Source of the DNA: Nonomuraea candida | GTDB lineage: Bacteria; Actinomycetota; Actinomycetes; Streptosporangiales; Streptosporangiaceae | Reading direction: 5' to 3' | Length of the DNA stretch: 64,000 bases | Assembly (NCBI RefSeq): GCF_000725485.1 | Contig: NZ_JOAG01000037.1 | Span: 62,001-126,000, forward strand | Shown: positions 1 through 7,315 of the stretch, piece by piece | Numbering within the stretch: the stretch's first letter is position 1 | Layout of the letters: every line of letters starts with the position of its first letter | The notes under the pieces: generated by a model | Databases searched by the model: none | Told to the model about the DNA's origin: nothing | Seen by the model: the letters and a program-made list of their open reading frames with translations, nothing else | Translations under genes and position numbers: made by a program

Positions 1-839
1 CCCGCACGCGTGGCGGTCGTCGCCGCGAGGAGCGCGAGGAGCGCCCTGCCCGCACACCCCGCCAGCGCCGCCGCACCCGTGGCGGCAGGGAGCTGGCGGA
101 GAACGCCCCCGTCGAGAGGCCGGAGGTCGAGCCCGTGAACGCCAAGGCGGAGGAGACTCCCGCGATCTTCACTGCTGACGAGATCCAGGAGGCGGCCGAG
201 CCGAAGCGCGTCCGCACCCGCAGGGGCGCGGCTTCGTCGGCCATCGAGCAGGCGCTCTCCGACGCCCCCGAGGCGCCGGTGACGCCCACCCGCCCGCGCG
301 GGGCCGAGGCTCCTGCCGAGGAGGCCGCGGAGACGCCGGCCAAGCGCACCCGTACGCGCAGGGCCGTCGTCGAGGCGCCCGCCGAGGAGGCCGCTGAGGC
401 GCCGGCCAAGCGCACCCGTACCCGCCGGAGCGCGGCGGCCGAGCCGGAGAGCGTCGAGGCGGCCGTGGAGCCGTCCGCCGCGCCGGTGACCGAGCGCCGG
501 GCGGCACCCGCCGCCGAGCGCGAGGCCGCGGCCGTCGTGGAGCGGCCGGTCGTGGAGCGGCCGGTCGTGGAGCGGCCGGTCGTGGAGCGGCCGGTCGTGG
601 AGCGGCAGGCCGAGCCCGTCGCCGACCGGCCGGAGCTCCGGCCGAGCTTCTCGACGCCGCCTCCGCCGGCGCCCAAGGAGCCGGAGCGCATCATCCCGCC
701 CAGCCCGTTCGCGGTGATCTTCCAGTCACCCGACCTGGCCACGGACGACGATGACATCGCGCCGTCGGCGGCGACCGAGCGCAAGCAGCAGCGCCGTCAG
801 CCCCGGGGCGGAGGCGGCAACCGCCGCCGCACCGGCTGA
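1..839 (+). CDS. Arginine-rich C-terminal tail of a large RNA-binding protein, probably a DEAD-box RNA helicase (5' end outside window)
   Basis: The frame is open from base 3 to the TGA at 837-839, about 278 residues, so the gene starts left of the window. No catalytic domain is visible. The segment is low-complexity: RTRGGRRREE near the left edge, two copies of a PAKRTRTRR block preceded by AEEAAE, four VVERP repeats encoded by a 15-bp tandem repeat near 534-605, and a final GGGGNRRRTG. Such RGG/arginine tails are known on actinobacterial DEAD-box helicases, and also on RNase E/G and Rho. The neighbouring hydrolase, RecB-like nuclease and DUF6758 gene favour the helicase, but this rests on context only. 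Confidence 0.55.
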   Translation, partial: RTRGGRRREEREERPARTPRQRRRTRGGRELAENAPVERPEVEPVNAKAEETPAIFTADEIQEAAEPKRVRTRRGAASSAIEQALSDAPEAPVTPTRPRGAEAPAEEAAETPAKRTRTRRAVVEAPAEEAAEAPAKRTRTRRSAAAEPESVEAAVEPSAAPVTERRAAPAAEREAAAVVERPVVERPVVERPVVERPVVERQAEPVADRPELRPSFSTPPPPAPKEPERIIPPSPFAVIFQSPDLATDDDDIAPSAATERKQQRRQPRGGGGNRRRTG

Positions 840-849
840 CCACCGCCGC

Positions 850-906
850 CGCACAGCACGCAGAAGGCCGCACAGCACGCAGAAGGCCGCACAGCACGCA
901 GAAGGG
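850..906. repeat. 19-bp tandem repeat, three copies, after a stop codon
   Basis: Three consecutive copies of cgcacagcacgcagaaggc (850-868, 869-887, 888-906; the last base of the third differs) begin 10 bp after the stop codon of the first gene. The third copy runs into the left arm of the terminator. The gene end itself carries a related short repeat, ccgccgccgcac, on both sides of the stop. Confidence 0.85.
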
Positions 907-936
907 CGCGCACCCGAGCCAGGGTGCGCGCCCTTC
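901..936 (+). terminator. Strong GC-rich hairpin terminator
   Basis: A perfect 15-bp stem, gaagggcgcgcaccc (901-915) with its complement at 922-936, closes a 6-nt loop. No U-tract follows, which is usual for actinomycete terminators. It lies 61 bp after the stop codon of the first gene. Confidence 0.85.
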
Positions 937-1229
937 GCGCGCCCGCCCCGACCTTCGCAATCGAGGCGCGGGCATTCCAGCCGGCCGCCACGGCGTGGCC
1001 GTCAGGGGCGCATGGAGGGCGCTGAGCGGGCGTGTGACGCGCTGCCGTGCCCAGAGGGACCATGGGTGGGGCCAGGGTGGGGTGAGGCGCTGTGGCGCCG
1101 CGTGAGGAGCCCGCACGGCTCGTCGTCGCGTGGGGCGGGTCAGGAGGCCCAGATCGCCCATACGGAACAAGTCATCCGAACTCGCACCAGCGTGGAGCCC
1201 ATGCCGGTGTCTTAGCTCTGACCTCTGGG

Positions 1230-1246
1230 TATTGTTGCCCCACGTG
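1230..1246 (+). promoter_or_regulatory. Putative leaderless promoter of the alpha/beta hydrolase
   Basis: A -10-like TATTGT at 1230-1235 ends 8 nt before the GTG start at 1244, which has no Shine-Dalgarno sequence. This fits a transcript starting at or next to the GTG. No good -35 hexamer is evident. Confidence 0.35.
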
Positions 1247-2134
1247 AGTACGCCGCGATTCCTCGACCTGCCTCCAGGCGTCACACCGCAGAAGATCGAG
1301 ACGCCACAGGGCACGTTCGCGGCCCTGGAGGCCCTTCCGGTCAGCGGTGTGGTTGAGCGCTGGCCCGCACTCCTGGTCCCCGGGGTGACGGGCAGCAAGG
1401 AAGACTTCATCGCGGTCCTGATGACCCTGGCCCAGTCGGGCCGCCGGGTCGTGGCGATCGACCTGCGCGGCCAGTACGAAACCCCGGGCCCCGACGACCC
1501 CGACGCCTACACCTGCCCGGCGCTCGGCGCGGACGTCGATCTGCTCGCCCAGGTCATCGGCGGCGGCGACCCCGTCCACCTGGTCGGCCACTCCTTCGGC
1601 GGGCTGGTGGCCAGGGAGGCGGTCATCGACGGGCGCACGAAGTTCGCCTCCTGCACGCTGATGGGCTCGGGCCCCGGCGGGATCGAGGGCAGGCGGGCCC
1701 GCAACGGCAGGAAGATCATGGAAGAGGTGCCCGCGCTGGGCCTGGAGGCCGTCTGGCACACCAGGTTCGAGCCCGAGGCGCTGGCCAACGACGTCTCCGA
1801 CGAGATCATGACGTTCCTGCACCGGCGCCTGCTGGCCAACTCGCCGACCGGCCTGGCCCGCATGACCGAGCAGGTCCTGAGCATGCGCGACCGCACCGAC
1901 GAGCTGCGCCAGATCGAGGTGCCCACCCTGGTGCTGTACGGCGAGCACGACGACGGCTGGTCCCCCGACACCCAGGCGGAGATGGCGGCCAGGCTCGGGG
2001 CCGAGTGCGTGGTCGTGCCGGGCGCGGTCCACTCCCCCGCCGTCGAGGCCCCGGAGACGACCGCGGCGGCGCTGGTGCGGTTCTGGAACGCGGCGGAAAA
2101 GCACTTCTTGGACATCCGGTCCAATTCTCTGTAA
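1244..2134 (+). CDS. Alpha/beta hydrolase
   Basis: A 296-residue protein with the alpha/beta-hydrolase fold. The nucleophile elbow GHSFGG puts the catalytic Ser at about residue 117. A probable acid lies in LYGEHDDGW (about 230) and the His in GAVHSP (about 263); an HG-type oxyanion region precedes them (LLVPGVTGSKEDF). There is no signal peptide, so it is cytoplasmic. GTG 1244 is chosen because family similarity starts there (STPRFLDLPPGV); an upstream in-frame start would add arginine-rich non-family sequence. It ends 13 bp before the DUF2236 gene, probably co-transcribed. The substrate cannot be deduced. Confidence 0.85.
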   Translation: MSTPRFLDLPPGVTPQKIETPQGTFAALEALPVSGVVERWPALLVPGVTGSKEDFIAVLMTLAQSGRRVVAIDLRGQYETPGPDDPDAYTCPALGADVDLLAQVIGGGDPVHLVGHSFGGLVAREAVIDGRTKFASCTLMGSGPGGIEGRRARNGRKIMEEVPALGLEAVWHTRFEPEALANDVSDEIMTFLHRRLLANSPTGLARMTEQVLSMRDRTDELRQIEVPTLVLYGEHDDGWSPDTQAEMAARLGAECVVVPGAVHSPAVEAPETTAAALVRFWNAAEKHFLDIRSNSL

Positions 2135-2147
2135 TCCTCTGGGGATT

Positions 2148-3044
2148 ATGGAAGACATCGTCGTCCAGCCCCCGCAGAACGCGACGTGGCAGGTGCACCT
2201 CGACCGCACGATGTGGGTGGGCGGCGTGCGCGGCCTGATGCTGCAGGCCCTGCACCCGCTGGCCATGCTGGGGGTCTGGCAGAACTCCGGCTTCCAGGAC
2301 GACCCGTTCGGACGGCTGCGCCGCACCGCGGACTTCGTGGGACGGGTGACGTTCGGCAGCCCGGAGGAGGCCGACGAGATCGGCAGGCGGGTGCGCGGCA
2401 TCCACCGGGCGCTGCGCATCCACGATCCGGCCACCGGCAGGACGCACCGCGTCGACGATCCCGAGCTGCTGCTGTGGGTGCACTGCGCGGAGGTGTCGTC
2501 GTACCTGGAGGTGGCCAGGCGCGGCGGGCTCGGGCTGACCGAGCGCCAGGCCGACCGCTACCTGCGCGAGCAGCGCAAGAGCGCCACGTACGTCGGCCTG
2601 CACCCGGAAGACGTGCCCGGATCGTGCGCGGAGATGGACGCCTACTTCAAGCAGGTGCGCCCCAGCCTGCGGGTGACCCCCGAGGCGGCCGAGACCGTGC
2701 GGTTCCTGCTGTGGCCGCGGCTGCCGCGCGAGTCGCGCCTGCTGTCCGCCGGCAAGCCCGCCTACTTCCCCTTCGGCGCGCTCTGCTACTACACGCTGCC
2801 CGGCTGGGCCAGGCGGATGTACCGCACGCTGCCCGAGGTGCCGGAGGCCGCGGTCACGGCGGCGCTGAGGGCGTTCCGGCTGGGCCTGAACGCGCTGCCC
2901 GAGCCCGTGCACGACCGGGCCTTCGACCCGGCCACCAGGCGGATGCTGCGGCACTCCAGGGAACGGCTGCGCGCGGCGGGCTACGACGTCCGCAAGGGGC
3001 TCAAGGGGCTGACCGACCCCCGCCGCTGGCCGCCCGCCGCCTGA
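2148..3044 (+). CDS. DUF2236 / MpaB-type oxygenase-like protein
   Basis: A 298-residue protein of the DUF2236 family, which includes latex-clearing rubber oxygenase Lcp and fungal MpaB, haem-dependent oxygenases. Visible family features are the N-terminal LMLQALHPLAMLGV segment with a conserved His and the WVHCAEVSSYL segment (LLLWVHCAEV) around residue 105, whose His is a likely haem or active-site residue. No signal peptide. It follows the hydrolase by 13 bp and its last 44 bp overlap the convergent MFS gene. The specific substrate is unknown. Confidence 0.8.
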   Translation: MEDIVVQPPQNATWQVHLDRTMWVGGVRGLMLQALHPLAMLGVWQNSGFQDDPFGRLRRTADFVGRVTFGSPEEADEIGRRVRGIHRALRIHDPATGRTHRVDDPELLLWVHCAEVSSYLEVARRGGLGLTERQADRYLREQRKSATYVGLHPEDVPGSCAEMDAYFKQVRPSLRVTPEAAETVRFLLWPRLPRESRLLSAGKPAYFPFGALCYYTLPGWARRMYRTLPEVPEAAVTAALRAFRLGLNALPEPVHDRAFDPATRRMLRHSRERLRAAGYDVRKGLKGLTDPRRWPPAA

Positions 3045-4371
3045 CGGGCAGCAGCGCCGAACCGGCCAGCACGACCGCCGACGCCCCCGTCATCAGCCAT
3101 CCGCCGCCGCCCAGGCCCGTCCGGTCCAACAGCACGCCGAGCAGGACGGAGGCGGTGGCGGCCCCGACGTACCTGGACGACTGGAACACGCCGACCGCCG
3201 CCCCGGTGTCGCGCCGGTCGGCGTGCACGAAGACCAGCGAGTTCAGCGCGAACTGGGTGAAGGCCGCCGAGGCGCCCAGCAGCGCGGCGGCCACCAGCAC
3301 CGGCCCGAGGGACTGGCCCGCGAGCATCACGACCGAGCCGGCGAGCAGCAGCGCCGAGCCCAGGACCAGCACGGTGCGCAGCCCGGTCCTGCGCGCCAGC
3401 GCCACCGCGACGGGCGTGGCGACGATGTCGAGGCCGGCCAGCGGCAGCACGAGCAGCCCGGCGAGGTGCGCGGGCACGGCGGCCGCGCCCTGCGCCCACA
3501 GCGGCACCGCGAAGAAGGCCATGTAGAAGACCACGTTGCCGAGCGCGAACTGCCCGCAGGTGGCCAGCAGGCCGCCGCTCAGCCACGGCACCACCGCCCA
3601 CCGCACCCCGCCACCCCGATCCCCCGCGCGCCCGCCCGCAGGCCCGACCACGGGCCCGACCACGGGCCCAACCACGGGCCCAGCCACGGCCCCGCTCGCA
3701 CGCCCATGCGCGCCGTCATCCGCGGGCTCGCCGGCGCGGCGGCCGGTACGGTCGTCGCCGCGGCCGAGGGGACGAACGAGGGGGCGGCCGAGAGGGCTCC
3801 CGAGGGGGCGGACCCTGGGCAGCCAGCGCAGCGCCACGGCGAACGCGACGGCCGCGAGCGGCACGTTGACCAGGAAGATCGCCCGCCATCCCCACAACGA
3901 CACCAGGAACCCGCCGAGCACGGGACCGGCGGCGGCACTGGCGGTGAGCACCATGGAGATGGTCGCGATCACCCGTGGCGGCGGCCTGCCGTCCGGGCCG
4001 GCCAGCACGGCCTGCACGATCGCCATGCCCGCGGGCATCGTCGCGCAGCTCCCGAACGCCTGCAGCAGCCGCACCGCCAGCAGCACCGCGTACGACGGCG
4101 CCAGCGTGGCCAGCACGCCGGTGACCGCCATCGTGACCAGCCCGGCGCAGAACACCAGCCGCGGCCCGAACCGGTCGGCCAGCGTGCCCATCAGCGTCGG
4201 CACCAGGATGCCGACGAGGTAGAACCCGGCGGCCAGCCAGGTCACGGCGGCGACCCCGACGCGGAACTCGGCCTCGATGTGGACCAGCGCGACGGAGATC
4301 ATGGACGAGTTCAGCGGGTTGAACAGCGTGCCCAGCGCCACTGCCGCCGGCAACCGCCCCACAGGTTTCAC
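3001..4371 (-). CDS. MFS transporter
   Basis: A 456-residue major facilitator protein with about 12 hydrophobic helices. Helix 1 starts at GRLPAAVALGTLFNPLNSS; the loop after helix 2 carries GTLADRFGPR, the MFS motif A. A long cytoplasmic central loop contains GPVV repeats coded by a 12-bp tandem repeat near 3641-3690. GTG 4371 gives the normal MFS N-terminus; longer frames add arginine-rich sequence without similarity. It lies 29 bp downstream of the RecB-like nuclease stop on the same strand and overlaps the convergent DUF2236 gene by 44 bp. Probably a drug or metabolite exporter; substrate unknown. Confidence 0.8.
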   Translation of the reverse strand: MKPVGRLPAAVALGTLFNPLNSSMISVALVHIEAEFRVGVAAVTWLAAGFYLVGILVPTLMGTLADRFGPRLVFCAGLVTMAVTGVLATLAPSYAVLLAVRLLQAFGSCATMPAGMAIVQAVLAGPDGRPPPRVIATISMVLTASAAAGPVLGGFLVSLWGWRAIFLVNVPLAAVAFAVALRWLPRVRPLGSPLGRPLVRPLGRGDDRTGRRAGEPADDGAHGRASGAVAGPVVGPVVGPVVGPAGGRAGDRGGGVRWAVVPWLSGGLLATCGQFALGNVVFYMAFFAVPLWAQGAAAVPAHLAGLLVLPLAGLDIVATPVAVALARRTGLRTVLVLGSALLLAGSVVMLAGQSLGPVLVAAALLGASAAFTQFALNSLVFVHADRRDTGAAVGVFQSSRYVGAATASVLLGVLLDRTGLGGGGWLMTGASAVVLAGSALLPVRRRAASGGGRSAP

Positions 4372-4400
4372 ATGTCGTCCATAACCCCCGGCGACGCGGA

Positions 4401-5312
4401 TTATTCGGCCAGGCCGTCCCAGGGCTGGCGGTCGGGGCCTGCCGCGCGGCCCTCGGGGCAGTGCCGGCGGAAGTCGCACCAGGAGCAGATCGGCCCGGGA
4501 CTGGGCGCGAACAGCTCGTCGATCTCGGCGGGCACGGCGGCGGGACCGGCCGGCTGCCGGTCGGCGGGAGCGCGGCGCGTCCCCTGCGGCGCGGACACCA
4601 GGGCCCGGTAGCGCTCGTCGGCCGCCGACGCCTCCATGGCCACCTCCTCGGCCCGGCCCAGGTGGCGGGCGAGGGACTCCTCGGTGTGCCGCCACTCGAC
4701 GATCTCGCCGGTGGGCAGGTGGTGCAGCTCGACGGTGCGGCACGGGGTGCGCATCATCGTCGAGGCGGCGACGGCGTAGACCGCCAGAGCGAGCGAGGAG
4801 CGGGCGTCGTCCTGGGTGAGCGGGCGGCGGCCGGTCTTGTAGTCGACCACGACCAGCTCGTCGCCGCGCCGGTCGAGCCGGTCGATGCGCCCGGACACGG
4901 CGATGACCTTGGTGCGCGTCGCGACCGTGCGCTCGACCCCCACCGGGTCGTCGGACGGATCCAGGGTCGCGACATATCCGGATACGAGGTCACGGGCGCG
5001 GCCCAGCCAGCGCCCCGACTGCTCGGCGTCCCTGAACCCCTCGGTGATCCATCCGTTGGTGACCAGGATGGCCGCCGTCAGCGGGGTCCTGCGTTCGTAC
5101 GGCTCCCGCCACCAGCCCGCCAGCGCGTTGTGCACGCTCGCCCCGACGCTGTTGTGCGCCCACGCGGGCCCCTTGGACGGCTGGGGCCGGTCGAGGTAGG
5201 TGAACCGGTAGCGGCGGCGGCAGTCGAGCCAGGTGTTCAACCGCGACGGCGTGCACGAGTAGAGCCGCCGCGGCATCCCCTCCAGCGGGAGCTGGCCCTG
5301 CATGGCGCTCAT
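4401..5312 (-). CDS. PD-(D/E)XK nuclease of RecB/Cas4 type with Fe-S cysteines
   Basis: A 303-residue protein. The nuclease core is in the middle: GRIDRLDRRGDELVVVDYKTG supplies the metal-binding Asp residues and the DYKTG motif with catalytic Lys. An N-terminal Cys (WLDCRRRYRF) plus C-terminal CSWCDFRRHC form the four-cysteine pattern that holds a 4Fe-4S cluster in Cas4/AddB-type nucleases. Actinobacterial homologues occur as stand-alone RecB-family exonucleases near UvrD-like helicases, so a DNA-repair role is likely. No cas genes are present. Start 5312 (ATG, MSAMQGQL); ATG at M4 is an alternative. Confidence 0.85.
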   Translation of the reverse strand: MSAMQGQLPLEGMPRRLYSCTPSRLNTWLDCRRRYRFTYLDRPQPSKGPAWAHNSVGASVHNALAGWWREPYERRTPLTAAILVTNGWITEGFRDAEQSGRWLGRARDLVSGYVATLDPSDDPVGVERTVATRTKVIAVSGRIDRLDRRGDELVVVDYKTGRRPLTQDDARSSLALAVYAVAASTMMRTPCRTVELHHLPTGEIVEWRHTEESLARHLGRAEEVAMEASAADERYRALVSAPQGTRRAPADRQPAGPAAVPAEIDELFAPSPGPICSWCDFRRHCPEGRAAGPDRQPWDGLAE

Positions 5313-5410
5313 CCGGCCGCACTCCGCGACGCGCGCCCGGTGGCCCTGAGCCGCGAGACGGGGCCAGTGGCCGTGGGGCGCGGGGCGGGGCCGGTGGCCG
5401 TGGGCCGCAC

Positions 5411-6127
5411 CTAGTCGTCGCCCGGGTTGAGCTTGATCCCGGAGATCCTGGTGCCGTCGGTGAGCGGCCCCTCGGCCTCGGCCTCGGTGGCGACGCGGGT
5501 CAGCGAGCCGGAGACCCAGTCGTCGAAGTGCGGCTCAAGGTCGCCGATCGTGACCTCGTCGCCGTGGGCGGCCAGCACCCGCGTGTCGCCGGGGAGCGTG
5601 AACAGCCGCCCGCCGATCGAGGTCAGCTGGTCGGCCAGGGCCGGGTATTCGCCGCCGATCTTGCCGGGGCCGTCGGCCTGGAGCGCCTTGCCGGTGAACA
5701 CGGCGCCGAGCGCCTCGCAGTAGAGCGACACGCCGCCCGGCGTGACCCCGGGGGTCTCCATGACGTCGAGCTGCACGTCGGCCACGCCGAAGATGCCGTC
5801 GTCCTCCATGTCGATGTCGGGCCAGGTCTCCCGCCAGGTCTCCCGCCACAGCGGCTTGTCCTTGGGGTGCAGGGCGACCACGGCCTCGTCTCTGCTGGCC
5901 ACCTCGATGGCGGCCGCGACGTGGTCGGGCAGGCCCGCCGTGCAGATGACGGCCAGCACCTCACGCTCGCCCACCTGCTCAAGGATCTTCTCGGCGTCAC
6001 GCGCCGGGTCGATGACGATCACCTCGTCGTCGTCGCCCACGATCCAGGTGTTGTTCTCGACCTTGTGCTCGGTGCCGTCGATGTCGACGACGCCCTCGGT
6101 CACCACTCGCTCGATACGCGCTGTCAC
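5411..6127 (-). CDS. Metallo-beta-lactamase-fold protein with degenerate metal site
   Basis: A 238-residue protein whose motif order and spacing are those of the glyoxalase-II-like MBL family. Most ligands are replaced: the usual THxHxDH is CTAGLPDH (about residues 60-68, both His of HxH gone, DH kept), the usual TPGHTPG is TPGVTPGG, the usual SGDTL is TGKAL, and the last motif keeps a His (AAHGDEV). It is probably not a normal binuclear-zinc hydrolase and may bind a ligand or be structural. GTG 6127 is favoured by homology; GGAGG lies only one base away, so GTG codons just downstream are possible starts. Confidence 0.75.
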   Translation of the reverse strand: MTARIERVVTEGVVDIDGTEHKVENNTWIVGDDDEVIVIDPARDAEKILEQVGEREVLAVICTAGLPDHVAAAIEVASRDEAVVALHPKDKPLWRETWRETWPDIDMEDDGIFGVADVQLDVMETPGVTPGGVSLYCEALGAVFTGKALQADGPGKIGGEYPALADQLTSIGGRLFTLPGDTRVLAAHGDEVTIGDLEPHFDDWVSGSLTRVATEAEAEGPLTDGTRISGIKLNPGDD

Positions 6128-6179
6128 GCCTCCGAACTCTAGCCCGTCTCCATCACAGCGCGAATCGCGTTGCGCCGTC

Positions 6180-6806
6180 CTAATCCTCGAGTCTCGGGGA
6201 GAACGCGCCGAACGGGACGTCCAGCTCCTGGTCGCGGGCGTCGACCAGGGACAGCTCGGCCAGCGCGATGATGCAGCCGGCGTCGGCGGGCCAGACGATG
6301 GTCCACAACCAGTTGCCCATCGCCTCACCGGCGTAGACGGCCCGGTCGGCCTGGCCGTCCACGCACCACAGGGCGGTCGGGTGGCCGAGCACCTCGATCT
6401 TCGCGTTCGGCGGACCCGAGTCGAAGCCCTCGCCGGGATCGGGCCCGTCGAGCCCCGCGAACGCCGCGCCGAGCCCGATGCCCGGCTCCTCGGCGATCAG
6501 GATCAGATCGGCCGGCCCCTCCGTCAGCGACGGCCCGGTCAGCGCGACCAGGCTGGCGCGGGCTCCGGTGCGCTGGTCGCCCACCTCGCCGAAGCCGGTC
6601 ACCAGCCAGCCGGCGGGCAACGGCCACGGCAGCCACACGGGCACGACCGAACTCTTCCGTACCGCCTCCAGCGCGGTGCTGGTCGGCGGCCACGGAGGCT
6701 GGTACGGCAGGACATCGCCGTGCGTGCCACATCGGAACGCGCTCGACCTGGCGCCCGGCCCGTGAAGCGGGCCAAAACACCGTGGGCAGGTTGGTGCCGC
6801 TCTCAC
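6180..6806 (-). CDS. DUF6758 family protein with N-terminal zinc ribbon
   Basis: A 208-residue protein that I recognise as the actinobacterial DUF6758 family. The N-terminus MRAAPTCPRC...FRCGTHGD resembles a small zinc-binding ribbon (CxxC plus CxxH). The body contains the family blocks VPVWLPWPLPAGWLVTG, DGPDPG and AGEAMGNWLWTIVWP. The function is unknown. The GTG start at 6806 is the only one that keeps the zinc ribbon. It lies just upstream, on the same strand, of the degenerate MBL gene and is divergent from the Nudix gene. Confidence 0.75.
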   Translation of the reverse strand: MRAAPTCPRCFGPLHGPGARSSAFRCGTHGDVLPYQPPWPPTSTALEAVRKSSVVPVWLPWPLPAGWLVTGFGEVGDQRTGARASLVALTGPSLTEGPADLILIAEEPGIGLGAAFAGLDGPDPGEGFDSGPPNAKIEVLGHPTALWCVDGQADRAVYAGEAMGNWLWTIVWPADAGCIIALAELSLVDARDQELDVPFGAFSPRLED

Positions 6807-6867
6807 AACTACCCACGGTGCTTTCTTGGGCGGGGCCCCGTCAAGACCGCTGCCCGTTATCCCGTCG

Positions 6868-6883
6868 TAATCTTGGTCACGTG
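6868..6883 (+). promoter_or_regulatory. Putative leaderless promoter of the Nudix gene
   Basis: TAATCT at 6868-6873 is a good -10 element 7 nt before the GTG at 6881. The lack of a Shine-Dalgarno sequence and this spacing suggest leaderless transcription. Confidence 0.45.
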
Positions 6884-7291
6884 CGCGTAAATTGTGTGGG
6901 CGCGATCATTTTCGACGCCTCTGACCGGCTCCTTCTCGTCAAGCGCGGCCATCCGCCGGGCATGGGGTTGTGGTCGCTCCCCGGGGGGCGGCTGGAGGCC
7001 GGTGAGACGGACGAGGCGGGGGTGCGGCGCGAGGTCCTGGAGGAGACGGGGCTGCGGGTCGAGGTGGGCCGCCTGGCCGGCACGGTGGAGCGGCCGGGGC
7101 CGGGCGGGGTGACGTACGTGATCCGCGACTACCTCGCCACCGCGGCCGCCGGGGCGCCCAGGGCCGGGGACGACGCCGCCGAGGTGCGCTGGTGCGGCCC
7201 GGCCGACCTGGCGCGGCTCCCGCTGTCGGAGGGGCTCCTGGACGCGCTCACGGAATGGGACGTGCTCCCGCGAGCCTCCCGAAACCCCTGA
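6881..7291 (+). CDS. Nudix hydrolase
   Basis: A 136-residue Nudix-fold hydrolase. The complete Nudix box GX5EX7REUXEEXGU is present (starts GGRLEAGETDE, ends REVLEETGL, about residues 33-55) and supplies the Mg-binding glutamates. Such enzymes split nucleoside diphosphates linked to another group; the short form resembles ADP-ribose pyrophosphatase and MutT-like enzymes, and the substrate cannot be set from sequence. GTG 6881 gives the normal N-terminus MRVNCVGAIIFD. It stands alone, divergent from DUF6758. Confidence 0.85.
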   Translation: MRVNCVGAIIFDASDRLLLVKRGHPPGMGLWSLPGGRLEAGETDEAGVRREVLEETGLRVEVGRLAGTVERPGPGGVTYVIRDYLATAAAGAPRAGDDAAEVRWCGPADLARLPLSEGLLDALTEWDVLPRASRNP

Positions 7292-7315
7292 ACCCGACCG
7301 GACGGCGCGCCGTGT

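Larger units (their letters stand above)
840..1243. other. Non-coding spacer between the helicase tail and the hydrolase
   Basis: This 404-bp spacer holds a 19-bp tandem repeat and a strong hairpin terminator at its left end (listed separately) and a putative leaderless promoter at its right end. Between about 940 and 1225 I see no convincing gene, RNA or repeat; open frames there lack actinobacterial codon bias. Confidence 0.6.
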
